This document shows positions 19,460 to 28,324 of a stretch of DNA of 64,000 nt, one piece after another. Position 1 is the first letter of the stretch. Each line of letters starts with the position of its first letter. Source of the stretch: Caballeronia catudaia (GTDB lineage Bacteria; Pseudomonadota; Gammaproteobacteria; Burkholderiales; Burkholderiaceae); the NCBI RefSeq assembly GCF_001544755.2, contig NZ_FCOF02000021.1, positions 1 through 64,000 on the forward strand, given 5' to 3'. The translations under genes were made by a program, and so were the position numbers. The notes under the pieces were generated by a model. It was not told where the DNA came from, did not search any database, and worked only from the letters and a program-made list of their open reading frames with translations.

Positions 19460-20382
19460 GAAAGTCCCTCGACCACTTCCGGCTCGTTCATCACCTGCAC
19501 GAACACGTCTTCCAGATCGGCCTTGCGCACTTCGATTTCATCGAACGTGCAGCCGGCCGCGCGGCATTTCGCGAGAATCGGCTCGACGTCGTCGTAGCTC
19601 GCGAGTCGCAGCAGATGCTGCGTGCCCGATACCGCGTGCGGATCGACTTCGAGCGACCGCAGCTCGGCAGGCAACGCGCCGTTCGACAGACGCAGATACA
19701 ACTGCATGCCCGAGAAACGCTGCAGCAGCGCACTCGTGCGTTCTAGCGCGACGACCTCGCCGCGACGCAGCATCGCGAGGCGGTCGCACAGCGATTCGGC
19801 TTCTTCGAGATAGTGCGTCGTCAGGACGATGGTGTGGCCTTCGCGATTCAGGCGCGAGATGAACTTCCAGAGCGTTTGCCGCAATTCGACATCGACGCCT
19901 GCGGTGGGCTCGTCGAGCACGATTACCGGCGGCCGATGCACGAGCGCCTGCGCGACCAGCACGCGGCGCTTCATCCCGCCCGAAAGCGCGCGCGTGTTGA
20001 CGTCGGCTTTCTCGGTCAGATCGAGATTGGCCATGACTTCGTCGATCCAGTCGTCGTTGTTGCGCAAGCCGAAGTAGCCCGACTGAATGCGCAGCGACTC
20101 GCGCACGGTGAAGAACGGATCGAAAACCAACTCCTGCGGCACGATGCCGAGCGCACGGCGCGCCGCCCGAAAGTCGCTGACGACATCGTGGCCGCGCACG
20201 GAGATCGTGCCGCTATCGGCGCGCGCGAGGCCGGCCAGAATGCTGATCAACGTGGTTTTGCCCGCGCCGTTGGGGCCGAGCAAGCCAAAGAACTCGCCCT
20301 CTTCAACCGTGAGGCTCACGCCCTTGAGCGCCTGGAGATCCTTGTAGCGCTTCCTGACGTTTCGGATTTCTATGGCTGACAT
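19456..20382 (-). CDS. ABC exporter ATP-binding protein (YadG-like)
   Basis: A 308-residue ATPase with Walker A GPNGAGKTT (36-44), signature LSGGMKRRV, Walker B VIVLDEPTAG and switch His in LTTHYLEEAE, then an ABC-2 associated C-terminal extension. The MSAIEIRNVRKRY start is used; upstream in-frame sequence is arginine-rich and not homologous in character. It is 216 bases after mlaB, behind a probable terminator, so it may be its own unit with the permease. Confidence 0.93.
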   Translation of the reverse strand: MSAIEIRNVRKRYKDLQALKGVSLTVEEGEFFGLLGPNGAGKTTLISILAGLARADSGTISVRGHDVVSDFRAARRALGIVPQELVFDPFFTVRESLRIQSGYFGLRNNDDWIDEVMANLDLTEKADVNTRALSGGMKRRVLVAQALVHRPPVIVLDEPTAGVDVELRQTLWKFISRLNREGHTIVLTTHYLEEAESLCDRLAMLRRGEVVALERTSALLQRFSGMQLYLRLSNGALPAELRSLEVDPHAVSGTQHLLRLASYDDVEPILAKCRAAGCTFDEIEVRKADLEDVFVQVMNEPEVVEGLS

Positions 20383-20467
20383 GGTGGACAGTGCGGGACT
20401 GTGCGCGCGCCTTACGCGGCCGCGCCTCGAATGTGCGGAAGTTCGCCTGCCGGACCCGGACTCCGAC

Positions 20468-20489
20468 AAAAAGGGCCGGGTATGGGCCC
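20468..20489 (-). terminator. Probable terminator at the end of the mla operon
   Basis: On the minus strand GGGCC (20485-20489), loop CATACCC and GGCCC (20473-20477) are followed by five T. It lies 110 bases after mlaB. The stem is short (5 bp), so efficiency is uncertain. Confidence 0.45.
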
Positions 20490-20502
20490 GAAAAAACGTT
20501 TG

Positions 20503-20508
20503 ATTATA
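20503..20508 (-). promoter_or_regulatory. TATAAT -10-like element upstream of the ABC-2 exporter pair
   Basis: A consensus TATAAT on the minus strand 121 bases before the ATPase start. No good -35 is found at 16-18 bases. It lies just upstream of the short terminator-like hairpin, so it would either give an attenuated leader or be fortuitous. Confidence 0.3.
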
Positions 20509-20598
20509 GGGCAAAGCGACTGAGGCCGACTTCGGAGCGATCCTGATTACGGCGGTGGAGCATGCCCCGCCGCCTTCTGCGCTTGCGTCAGATCAGGA

Positions 20599-20886
20599 TC
20601 AATGTCGGAACGTGAGGAGCGTATCGACGCCGTAGGCTCGCGCGAGACTGACGAGCCCGGAAGGAAGATTGATGACGCCGAACGCGGCGCCGCGCGCGGA
20701 CGCGGCGCGCTGCCATGCGAGCAGCACGGCGAGCGCGGAGGAATCGAATTGCGTGAGCGGCGCGCAATCGACTTCGGTCGCGCCTGCTGCGATGCGCGAC
20801 AGACCCGCGTCGAGCGCGGCCTTCGCGCTCTCGTGGGTCAGGGTGGCGGCCGTCTGGAAACGGCCGCCCACGGCTGGCGTGCTCAC
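20599..20886 (-). CDS. mlaB: MlaB-like STAS-domain protein
   Basis: Cytoplasmic STAS subunit that supports the MlaFE transporter ATPase. The 95-residue protein contains the STAS core CAPLTQFDSSALAVLLAW, including the conserved Ser-Ser. It starts at GTG (20884-20886), overlapping the mlaC stop by four bases. It closes the mlaFEDACB order. Confidence 0.85.
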   Translation of the reverse strand: MSTPAVGGRFQTAATLTHESAKAALDAGLSRIAAGATEVDCAPLTQFDSSALAVLLAWQRAASARGAAFGVINLPSGLVSLARAYGVDTLLTFRH

Positions 20887-21512
20887 GATGCCTTGCCGCC
20901 CGCGAGTTGCTGGTTACGCTGCGTCAGGAACTGCAGCAGACCGCCCACGCCGTTCTGCGAGATCTGCTCGTTGAACTGCTGCTGATACGCCTGGATCAGC
21001 CACGCGCCGAGCACGTTGATGTCGTACACGCGCCAGCCTTGCGGCGTCTTGTACAGGCGGTAGTCGAGCTCGACCGGCTGCCCGTTGTTCATCACGACCG
21101 AGCGGACCACGACGTCGGTGTCGTCCGGATTCGCGCGGAACGGCTTGTACTGCACCGTCTGGTTACGCACCTGCGCGAGCGCGCCCGAGTACGTGCGGAT
21201 CAGGAGCATCTTGAACTGCTCGACGATCTGCTTCTGCTGCTCCGGCGTAGCCGTGTTCCAGTTGCGACCCATCACGAGGCGCGTCGTGCGCGTGAAATCG
21301 GTGTACGGCAGGATCTTTTCGTTGACAAGCTTGGTGATCTCGTTGACATCGCCCGATTGGATTTGTTTGTCGGACTTGATCTGATCGAGGACTTGCTGCG
21401 TGATCGACTTGATCAGCACGTCGGGTGAGTTCGCATCGACAGCCTGCGCCGACGCCGCGCCGCAGAACGCCATGAACATCGCGAAGATGGGGAGAAGCAA
21501 AAGTTTTTTCAT
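20883..21512 (-). CDS. mlaC: Periplasmic phospholipid-binding protein MlaC
   Basis: Shuttle carrying phospholipid between the outer-membrane MlaA complex and inner-membrane MlaFEDB. The 209-residue protein has a Sec signal peptide (MKKLLLLPIFAMFMAFCGAASAQA) and the Tol/Ttg2D-type body (DFTRTTRLVMGRNW, LIRTYSGALAQ). The ATG at 21510-21512 with AGGG six bases ahead is preferred to the GTG one codon upstream. Confidence 0.93.
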   Translation of the reverse strand: MKKLLLLPIFAMFMAFCGAASAQAVDANSPDVLIKSITQQVLDQIKSDKQIQSGDVNEITKLVNEKILPYTDFTRTTRLVMGRNWNTATPEQQKQIVEQFKMLLIRTYSGALAQVRNQTVQYKPFRANPDDTDVVVRSVVMNNGQPVELDYRLYKTPQGWRVYDINVLGAWLIQAYQQQFNEQISQNGVGGLLQFLTQRNQQLAGGKAS

Positions 21513-21635
21513 CACAGACCCTGCAAAGTAGAGGCTTCGGTTTGAGCGCGCCGCCCGAAGCGAGTTCAGGCGGCACGGCAGCCAAAGCGTAAGAAATGTC
21601 GTTAGATATGTTACCGCGCGTTAGGAAAAGCCCGC

Positions 21636-22526
21636 TCAGCGCAAGCGGAATGAAGGGAAGCCGGATGGCGGAACGTACTGATTGCCGGGCACCGTGCCGG
21701 CAGGGCCGCTCGCCGGCCTGGGCGCCGCAGCGCCCGAAGCAGGGGCGACCGGAACCACCGTCGTCGATGCGCCTTCTGCCGCAGCCGCGCCGTCTGTCTC
21801 GCCGTAGTTCGGCAGCGGCGCCTCGCCGTAGTCCGGCATGCTGTCGTCGCCACCGGTAATCAGGTACTGACGGCGCTGCAGATACGCGTTGCGCACGAAC
21901 GAATATTTATCGAGCGCGGCGTCGGCGAGCACATCGGTAGCGCCGAGGAGATTCGCGCGCACGTTGATGAGATTCACGCCATAGAGCGCCCAGCTCACCG
22001 AATCCGGACTCACGTAGGTGAGCGGATTGCCGAAATAATCGACGACGAGACCCGTGGAATCACGCACCGTGCTCGGCCCGAGCAGCGGCAGCACGACGTA
22101 AGGACCGGACGGCACGCCGTAGTGGCCGAGCGTCAGGCCGAAATCGCCGGAGTGCTTCGGCAGCTTCGCGATGGTCGCGACGTCGAACAGGCCGCCGACG
22201 CCGAACAGCGTATTGATCGCGACACGCATGATGTCCGACACGCCGTCCGCGATCTTCAATTGCAGCAGATTGTTCGCGGCGATGTACACGTCGCCGATAT
22301 TCGAGAAGAAGTTGGTCACGCTGTTGCGCACCGGCTCCGGCACGGCCCACACGTAACCCTGCGCCACCGGCTTGAACGCGTATTGATCAACCTTGTCGTT
22401 GATCGTGAACATCGTCCGGTTGTAGCTCTCGAATGGGTCCCCTTTGGTGGGCGTCGTTACCGTCGCGCAACCAGCGAGCGCCACGACGCTTGCCACGATG
22501 ACCGTGCGCCGCATCCCCATCGCCAT
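21636..22526 (-). CDS. mlaA: Outer-membrane lipoprotein MlaA (VacJ)
   Basis: Outer-membrane component that removes surface-exposed phospholipid. The 296-residue protein has a lipobox LAGC with acylated C20, the MlaA core DPFESYNRTMFTINDKVDQY and GGLFDVATIAKLPKHSGDFG, and a C-terminal extension from about residue 235 rich in Ala, Pro and Gly that is longer than E. coli MlaA. It is within the operon here, unlike E. coli where mlaA is elsewhere. GGAGAA precedes the ATG. Confidence 0.94.
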   Translation of the reverse strand: MAMGMRRTVIVASVVALAGCATVTTPTKGDPFESYNRTMFTINDKVDQYAFKPVAQGYVWAVPEPVRNSVTNFFSNIGDVYIAANNLLQLKIADGVSDIMRVAINTLFGVGGLFDVATIAKLPKHSGDFGLTLGHYGVPSGPYVVLPLLGPSTVRDSTGLVVDYFGNPLTYVSPDSVSWALYGVNLINVRANLLGATDVLADAALDKYSFVRNAYLQRRQYLITGGDDSMPDYGEAPLPNYGETDGAAAAEGASTTVVPVAPASGAAAPRPASGPAGTVPGNQYVPPSGFPSFRLR

Positions 22527-22536
22527 ATTCTTCTCC

Positions 22537-23106
22537 TTATTGAGCCGCGCCAGAGGCAGCGGTCGCGCCGGCGGCGCCCGAGGCGCCCATTGCGCTCGCC
22601 GCGCCCGGGAACGCGGGCGCTGCCGGCGCCGCGGATGACTTCGACGCGCCGGAATCTGCCGCCTTGTTGTAAAGAAACTGGCCGATCAGGTTTTCGAGCA
22701 CCACGGCGGATTGCGTCATGGAGATGGTGTCGCCGTTCTTGAGCATGTCAGTGTCGCCGCCCGGCTCGAGGCCGATGTACTGTTCGCCGAGCAGACCCGA
22801 GGTCAGGATCTTCGCGGACGAATCCTTCGGAAACTGATATTGCTGGTCGATATCGATCGTCACGATGGCCTGATACGTGTTCGAATCGAAACCGATGCCG
22901 CCGACGCGCCCCACCGTCACGCCCGCGCTCTTGACCGGCGCGCGCGCCTTCAGTCCGCCGATATTGTCGAACCTGAGCTTAACCGCGTAGGTTTTCTGAA
23001 ATGACAGCGAGCTCATGTTGCCCGCCTTGAGCGCAAGAAACAGGAGCGCCACGAAACCGAGCACCACGAAGAGGCCGACCCAAAAGTCGAGAGCAGTCTT
23101 TTTCAT
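22537..23106 (-). CDS. mlaD: MCE-domain phospholipid transport protein MlaD
   Basis: Membrane-anchored hexameric ring through which lipids pass to MlaC. The 189-residue protein has one N-terminal helix (about 8-27) and a single MCE domain (about 38-117, VKLRFDNIGGLKARAPVKSA, LLGEQYIGLEPGG). The C-terminal 40 residues are low-complexity Ala/Gly/Ser/Pro. Confidence 0.95.
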   Translation of the reverse strand: MKKTALDFWVGLFVVLGFVALLFLALKAGNMSSLSFQKTYAVKLRFDNIGGLKARAPVKSAGVTVGRVGGIGFDSNTYQAIVTIDIDQQYQFPKDSSAKILTSGLLGEQYIGLEPGGDTDMLKNGDTISMTQSAVVLENLIGQFLYNKAADSGASKSSAAPAAPAFPGAASAMGASGAAGATAASGAAQ

Positions 23107-23199
23107 CGTCTTCCCAAAGAGAATCTTTCCGCAGATGGCGCGTGACGGTCCGTGCCGCTCACCACGCCGCGCCGTTGCATGGCGCCTGCGCTTGGTTCA

Positions 23200-23967
23200 T
23201 TAGCTGAACATCAGTGCGGTCAGCAGGAAATCGAGCCCGAGCACGGCGAGCGACGCATAGACGACGGTTTTCGTCGTCGCGCGTGACACGCCTTCCGGCG
23301 TGGGCCTCGCCTCGTAACCCTGGAACAGCGCGATGAACGTCACCGCGAAGCCGAACACGATGCTCTTGATGACGCCGTTGCCGACATCGCGCCACACGTC
23401 CACGCCGCCTTGCATCTGCGACCAGAACGCGCCCGGATCCACGCCGATCAGCATCACGCCGACGACATAGCCACCGACGATGCCCACCGCGCTGAAAATG
23501 GCCGCCAGCACCGGCATGGCGACGATACCCGCCCACATGCGCGGCGCGACGACGACCTTCAGCGGGTCGACCGCCATCATTTCCATCGCCGTGAGCTGCT
23601 CGCCCGCCTTCATCAGGCCGATCTCCGCGGTCAGCGACGTGCCCGCGCGACCCGCGAAGAGCAGCGCCGTCACGACGGGGCCGAGCTCGCGCACGAGCGA
23701 CAGCGCGACGAGCAGGCCGAGCGCCTGTTCCGAACCGTAGCGGCTCAGCGTGTAATAGCCCTGCAGGCCGAGCACGAAACCGACGAACAAGCCCGACACC
23801 GCAATGATGACGAGCGAATAGTTGCCGACGAAATGAATCTGTTTCGTGACGAGGCGCGGCCGGCGCAGCAGCGAGAAAAATTCGAATACGAGGCGCAGGA
23901 ACATGCGCGTCGCGTAGCCTGCGGTGCCGAAACCGTCGAGCACCCAGCGTCCGAGCGCGCTGATCAT
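23200..23967 (-). CDS. mlaE: Phospholipid ABC transporter permease MlaE
   Basis: Inner-membrane permease of the Mla system. The 255-residue protein has the MlaE/permease signature region LVALSLVRELGPVVTALLFAGRAGTSLTAEIG and LKAGEQ..AMEMMAVDPL. It overlaps mlaF by four bases (ATGA). A 93-base gap follows before mlaD. Confidence 0.95.
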   Translation of the reverse strand: MISALGRWVLDGFGTAGYATRMFLRLVFEFFSLLRRPRLVTKQIHFVGNYSLVIIAVSGLFVGFVLGLQGYYTLSRYGSEQALGLLVALSLVRELGPVVTALLFAGRAGTSLTAEIGLMKAGEQLTAMEMMAVDPLKVVVAPRMWAGIVAMPVLAAIFSAVGIVGGYVVGVMLIGVDPGAFWSQMQGGVDVWRDVGNGVIKSIVFGFAVTFIALFQGYEARPTPEGVSRATTKTVVYASLAVLGLDFLLTALMFS

Positions 23968-24779
23968 GCCTGCCCTCCGATGCCGAAATCCGCGGCGAGC
24001 GGCGTGCTCGCGTAGTGAAACTTGAAGGGACCGTCCGGCGTGCCGTCGATGAACTGGCGCACGGTCGGATCTTCCGATGCCCGCAATTGCGCCGGCGTGC
24101 CTTCGGCGTGAATGCCGCCGTTGGCGATGAAATACACGTAGTCGGCGATCGCGAACGATTCGGGCACGTCGTGCGTGACGAGAATGGAGGTGGCGCCAAG
24201 CGCGTCGTTGATCGTGCGGATGAGTTGGGCGGTGATGCCGAGCGAAATCGGATCGAGGCCGGCGAACGGCTCGTCGTACATCATCAGTTCGGGATCGAGC
24301 GCGATGGCGCGTGCGAGTGCGACCCGGCGCGCCATGCCGCCCGAGATTTCCGACGGCGCGAGATCGCGCGCTCCGCGCAATCCGACCGCGTTGAGCTTCA
24401 TTAGCACGAGGTCGCGGATGAGCGCTTCCGGCAAATCCGTATGTTCACGTAGCGGAAACGCCACGTTCTCGAACACGGTCTGGTCCGTAAACAGCGCGCC
24501 GAACTGGAACAGCATGCCCATCTTGCGGCGCAGCGCGTACAGACCTTCGCGCGTCTGCGTGCCGACATCCTGACCGCCGAACAGCACCTGGCCGCGACTC
24601 GCTTTCACGAGGCCGCCGACGAGGCGCAGGGTCGTGGTCTTGCCGCAGCCGGAGCCGCCCATGACCGCGACGACCTGCCCACGCGTGAAACGCATGTTCA
24701 GGTTCGACAGAACGAGCCGGTCGCCGTAGCCGAAATCGACGTCGCGTAGCTCCAGCAGAGTCTCGGAGAAAGCAGGCAC
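23964..24779 (-). CDS. mlaF: Phospholipid ABC transporter ATPase MlaF
   Basis: ATPase driving Mla transport. Walker A GGSGCGKTT (41-49), signature ISGGMARRV, Walker B MYDEPFAGLD and switch VTHDVPE are all present in 271 residues. The GTG at 24777-24779 is chosen: a possible TTG start 18 codons upstream lies beyond the TATAAT at 24814-24819 that probably drives the operon, so it would not be in the mRNA. Confidence 0.92.
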   Translation of the reverse strand: MPAFSETLLELRDVDFGYGDRLVLSNLNMRFTRGQVVAVMGGSGCGKTTTLRLVGGLVKASRGQVLFGGQDVGTQTREGLYALRRKMGMLFQFGALFTDQTVFENVAFPLREHTDLPEALIRDLVLMKLNAVGLRGARDLAPSEISGGMARRVALARAIALDPELMMYDEPFAGLDPISLGITAQLIRTINDALGATSILVTHDVPESFAIADYVYFIANGGIHAEGTPAQLRASEDPTVRQFIDGTPDGPFKFHYASTPLAADFGIGGQA

Positions 24780-24813
24780 TGGGTAAGAGAATTCCGTTGA
24801 CGCAAGAGGCCGA

Positions 24814-24819
24814 ATTATA
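24814..24819 (-). promoter_or_regulatory. Probable -10 of the mla operon
   Basis: TATAAT on the minus strand, 35 bases upstream of the mlaF GTG. The -35 region (about 24837-24842) is weak. Its place between thiE and mlaF and its effect on the mlaF start choice support it. Confidence 0.5.
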
Positions 24820-24868
24820 GGGCCTGCGCGCAATCGGTGCTTTGCCTAGTACGGCGTCTCCTTACATT

Positions 24869-25951
24869 TCAGACGTTTTCCCGTTGACTCGTAAACATTT
24901 GTTGCAGCAACGAGACCGCCGACGCCGTGTCCGGCGCGTCGGTCACGGCGCGCACGACCGCGGCACTCCCGACGCCTGTGCCGAGCACGTCGGGCATGAC
25001 CCTCGCGTCGATGCCACCGATCGCGACGAGCGGCACGCGGCCCGACAGCAATCGCACGTAACGGGCGAGCCTTGCGATGCCTTGGGGCTTGGTCGGCATG
25101 ACTTTCGTCGTCGTCGGGAAGACGGCGCCAAGCGCGAGGTAGCTCGGCCTGAAATGCAGCGCGCGCAGCATCTCATAGTAGCCGTGGGTCGACAGACCGA
25201 GCCGCAGACCGGCCTTCACGATCGCGCCCAGATCTGCCGTCTGCACGTCTTCCTGGCCGAGATGCACGCCGTATGCGCCGGCTGCGATCGCCTCTCGCCA
25301 GTGATCGTTGATGAACAACTGCGCGTCGTGGCGGCGTCCTGCCTCGACCGAACGTGCGATTTCGCGCTGCAGGTCGGCTGCATCGGTCGACTTCCGACGC
25401 AATTGCGTGGTGCGCACGCCGAGATCGAGCACGCGTTCGACCCACTCGGCGCCCGGCAGCACCGGATAGAGACCGAGGCGATCCGGGCACGCTGGAAAAC
25501 CGCCTTCGGGCGCCGCGGGCAGATCGGCCACGCGCGGGAACGTCGCGAAATCGACGGGCCACGCATCGTCCTTGTTTTCGTCGCCGGCGCGCCAGGCAAG
25601 CGCGAGCGTGAGCGCGTCGTGAGGCTCGAAATTGCAGTCGAGGAATGCGGCGAGCGCAGCCAGCCAATCATCCGACCATTCGCCTTCGAGCGCGAAACGC
25701 TCGCCGCCGCGACGCAGCGCGACGCGCCCGCCGTGCGCTTCGAGCACCGCCGCGTTTCCGCTTTCGATCGAATCGTCATGTTCAGTGACGACAATCAGAT
25801 CACTCGCCGACGGCGATTCCGGCGCGGTCAGGCAAACGCGCCAGCGCGTTTCGGCTGCGGGCCATTCGCCCAGGCGCGCGCGAATACGTTCGGCGACTTC
25901 CGTCAACTCGTCGGCAGGCGGCCAGAAAACCTCGCGATTCAGCAAGCTCAT
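24869..25951 (-). CDS. thiE: Thiamine-phosphate synthase with long N-terminal extension
   Basis: Joins HMP-PP and thiazole phosphate to thiamine phosphate. The TMP synthase barrel occupies about residues 160-350: TTQLRRKS (R185, K187), LFINDHWREA, GVHLGQEDVQ, GLSTHGYYE, GAVFPTTTK, and the phosphate loop AIGGID. The first 155 residues (opening MSLLNREVFWPPADELTE) are not part of standard ThiE, which is about 210 residues, and I do not recognise them. The ATG overlaps the thiG stop by four bases. Confidence 0.9.
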   Translation of the reverse strand: MSLLNREVFWPPADELTEVAERIRARLGEWPAAETRWRVCLTAPESPSASDLIVVTEHDDSIESGNAAVLEAHGGRVALRRGGERFALEGEWSDDWLAALAAFLDCNFEPHDALTLALAWRAGDENKDDAWPVDFATFPRVADLPAAPEGGFPACPDRLGLYPVLPGAEWVERVLDLGVRTTQLRRKSTDAADLQREIARSVEAGRRHDAQLFINDHWREAIAAGAYGVHLGQEDVQTADLGAIVKAGLRLGLSTHGYYEMLRALHFRPSYLALGAVFPTTTKVMPTKPQGIARLARYVRLLSGRVPLVAIGGIDARVMPDVLGTGVGSAAVVRAVTDAPDTASAVSLLQQMFTSQRENV

Positions 25952-26754
25952 GCCGCGCCTCCGTCCTGATGCCAGAACGGCATGCCGACGACCGGCGTGC
26001 TCGCCTGCGCGCTGTCACGCTCGGCCATCGGACCGGCGAGGAACGCCATGCGCCCCGCTTCGACACCGAGCGCGAACGCGCGCGCCATCTGCGGCGGAAA
26101 CGTCGCCTGCGACACGGCCGTGTTGAGCAGCACGCCGTCGAAGCCCCACTCCATCACCTGACACGCGTGCGACGGCACGCCGAGACCCGCATCGACGATC
26201 AGCGGCACGTCCGGCAACCGCTCGCGCAGCGTGCGCAGCCCGTATGGATTCGTCACGCCCTTGCCGGTGCCGATAGGCGCTCCCCACGGCATCAGCGCTT
26301 CGCAGCCGGCATCGAGCAGGCGTCGTCCGATCACCAGATCTTCCGTGCAATACGGCAGCACCTTGAAGCCGTCGCGGATCAGCTTCGCCGCCGCTTCGAC
26401 GAGTCCGATCGGGTCGGGTTGCAGCGTGTAGTCATCGCCGATCAGCTCGAGCTTGATCCACGGCGTCTCGAACACTTCGCGCGCCATGTGCGCGGTCGTC
26501 AGCACCTCGTCGACACTCTGGCAGCCCGCCGTATTCGGCAGGAGCGCGACGCCGTGGCGCTTGAGCACATCGAAGAAGCCGGCTTCGCCCGTCTCCGACT
26601 GGCGGCGCAGCGCGACCGTGACCATGCCCGGCCGCGCGGCGTCGATGGAGTCGGAAAGCGATTGCAGCGACGGATAACGCGACGTGCCGAGCAGCACGCG
26701 GCTCGGAAACGCTTCGCCGTAGAGCGTGAGAAGGTCGGCGGTAGGAATGGTCAT
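25948..26754 (-). CDS. thiG: Thiazole synthase
   Basis: Builds the thiazole phosphate ring from DXP, dehydroglycine and ThiS thiocarboxylate. The 268-residue barrel has the Schiff-base lysine K101 in WIKLELIGD, the PNTAGC segment, and the phosphate-binding LIVDAGLGVPSHA and GVLLNTAVS. Start MTIPTADL is used; the upstream in-frame sequence overlaps thiS. Its partner dehydroglycine source, ThiO, is encoded two genes upstream. Confidence 0.97.
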   Translation of the reverse strand: MTIPTADLLTLYGEAFPSRVLLGTSRYPSLQSLSDSIDAARPGMVTVALRRQSETGEAGFFDVLKRHGVALLPNTAGCQSVDEVLTTAHMAREVFETPWIKLELIGDDYTLQPDPIGLVEAAAKLIRDGFKVLPYCTEDLVIGRRLLDAGCEALMPWGAPIGTGKGVTNPYGLRTLRERLPDVPLIVDAGLGVPSHACQVMEWGFDGVLLNTAVSQATFPPQMARAFALGVEAGRMAFLAGPMAERDSAQASTPVVGMPFWHQDGGAA

Positions 26755-26777
26755 GGTTCGATCCTTCGGTTCGTGAT

Positions 26778-26975
26778 TCAGCCGCCCGCGACGGGCGACA
26801 CGACATCGAGCTTGTCGCCGGAAGCAAGCGTTTTCGTGGCGTGCTCGCCGCGCGCGACGAACTGGCCGTTCAGCGCGACGGCGAACGGCGGCTTCGCGCC
26901 GAACGCGGTGAGCGCCTCGTTGACGGTGGCGGCGTCGGGCAAATCGAAGACGCGCTGATTGATGTGGATGTTCAT
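26778..26975 (-). CDS. thiS: Sulfur carrier protein ThiS
   Basis: Ubiquitin-like sulfur donor for the thiazole ring. The 65-residue protein opens MNIHINQRVF and ends with the diagnostic Gly-Gly tail (SPVAGG) that is adenylated and thiocarboxylated. It lies between thiO (17 bases away) and thiG. No thiF is seen in the window. Confidence 0.95.
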   Translation of the reverse strand: MNIHINQRVFDLPDAATVNEALTAFGAKPPFAVALNGQFVARGEHATKTLASGDKLDVVSPVAGG

Positions 26976-26992
26976 GATTCTTTCCTGATGAC

Positions 26993-28132
26993 TTAGAGCG
27001 CGGCGACGGCGGTTTCGTCGTGGAGCAGTTCGGGCCAGCGCGCGGCTTCGCGAAAGTGCGCAAAGGCATCGTGACCGGCGACATCGCCCGAAATGAGCGC
27101 GTTGGCCAACTGGCACGCGCTGTCCGCGACTTCGGGCGCGATCATGAAGCCGTGCCTGTACAGGCCGTTCACGCGCAAGGTCCGCGCCCCGTCCCAGACG
27201 ATGGCCGGGCGATGATCCGGCAAGGTCGGCCTGCAATGGGCGTTCAGTTCGAGAATGCGCGCCTCGCCGAAGCCCGGATGCACGGCGAACGCGGCGCTCA
27301 GCAGTTCGAGCGCCGAGCGCACGCTGACGGGCGACATGTCCTCGCCCTCGACTTCCGTCGCGCCGATCACGTATAGATCGTTCTCCTTCGGCGCGATATA
27401 GAGCGGATAGCGCGGATGCAGCAGGCGCACCGGCCTCGACAGTCCGATGCCCGGCGCGTGCACCCGCGCGACTTCGCCACGGATGCCGCGCAGCGCGGGC
27501 CACGCAGGTTTGCCGCCGAGACCGCGGCAATCAATGATCCAGCGGGCGTCCGGCATCGCATCGACGGGCGTGTTCCAGTGCGTGCGCACGCCGCGCGCGG
27601 CGAGCCCGGCCGCGAGCGCGGCGAGTGCCTGACGATTGTCGAGCTGCCCCTCGTTCGGCAGCAGCCAGCCCTGCGGAAAGCGCGTGCCGAGCGCGGGCTC
27701 GGTTTGCGCGACCTGCGCGCCCGCGAGCTTGACGAACCCGCCGTCGAGCAGAGCCGGCGGCGAATTGGCACGCAGCCGGCGCTCGAAGAGCGGCGCCTCG
27801 GCCCGATCGGCGCCGTGCCAGACGACGAGCGTGCCGTTGCGCTGAAAGAACACCGGCTCGGGCAATTGCGCGATGAGTCGCGGCCAGCGTTCGAGCGACG
27901 CCGCCCCGAGCCCGACGACGAGCGGTTCGGCGCTCGCCGCCTCCGCGAGCGGCGCGAGCATCGCGGCGGCGACCCATGCCGCCGACTGCGTGCCGGCTGT
28001 GTCACCGCGTTCGTAGAGCGCGACGTCATGACCCGCGCCCGCGAGCTGCCAGGCGACGAGCCGCCCGACGAGCCCGCCGCCGACGACGGCGAAATCCGCC
28101 CGGCGCGCGACGCCTTGTTCGATCCTGTTCAA
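26993..28132 (-). CDS. thiO: Glycine oxidase-type FAD enzyme ThiO
   Basis: Oxidises glycine to dehydroglycine for thiazole synthesis. The 379-residue DAAO-like protein has the FAD-binding VVGGGLVGRLVAWQL (17-31) and a C-terminal GLYRHGFMIAPEVAD typical of ThiO. The frame begins with TTG (28130-28132), preceded by GGAGAC at 28139-28144; no ATG or GTG lies between that site and the coding region. It is the first gene after the TPP riboswitch. Confidence 0.92.
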   Translation of the reverse strand: MNRIEQGVARRADFAVVGGGLVGRLVAWQLAGAGHDVALYERGDTAGTQSAAWVAAAMLAPLAEAASAEPLVVGLGAASLERWPRLIAQLPEPVFFQRNGTLVVWHGADRAEAPLFERRLRANSPPALLDGGFVKLAGAQVAQTEPALGTRFPQGWLLPNEGQLDNRQALAALAAGLAARGVRTHWNTPVDAMPDARWIIDCRGLGGKPAWPALRGIRGEVARVHAPGIGLSRPVRLLHPRYPLYIAPKENDLYVIGATEVEGEDMSPVSVRSALELLSAAFAVHPGFGEARILELNAHCRPTLPDHRPAIVWDGARTLRVNGLYRHGFMIAPEVADSACQLANALISGDVAGHDAFAHFREAARWPELLHDETAVAAL

Positions 28133-28324
28133 TTCGATGTCTCCGTAGTGCGCCGATGCAGCACGAGGAGACGAAGTACGCGATCTCGACCGTGCTGGCG
28201 CGGCGCCACATCACAAGGACGAAATCAGCGGAGAGACCGGCTCGGCATCGGATGGAACGCGCCGGGCGGAAAAGGTAGGACTGGAAGAGACTGGAGACAT
28301 GGCGCGAACTGCGTGCGGTCTCCG
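28133..28324 (-). promoter_or_regulatory. Expression platform between TPP aptamer and thiO
   Basis: A 192-base leader with no gene. On the minus strand it carries, in order, GGAGAC (28318-28323), GTCTCC (28293-28298), GGTCTCTCC (28230-28238), GTCTCC (28167-28172) and GGAGAC (28139-28144); the last is the thiO ribosome binding site. The last pair can form a hairpin reinforced by GTGC/GCAC, hiding the binding site. No terminator with a T run is seen, so translational control is the simpler reading. Confidence 0.6.

Noticed and set aside
24780..24833. A TTG start that would lengthen MlaF by 18 residues
   Set aside because: The likely -10 TATAAT lies within that extension, and the extra residues do not look like MlaF.
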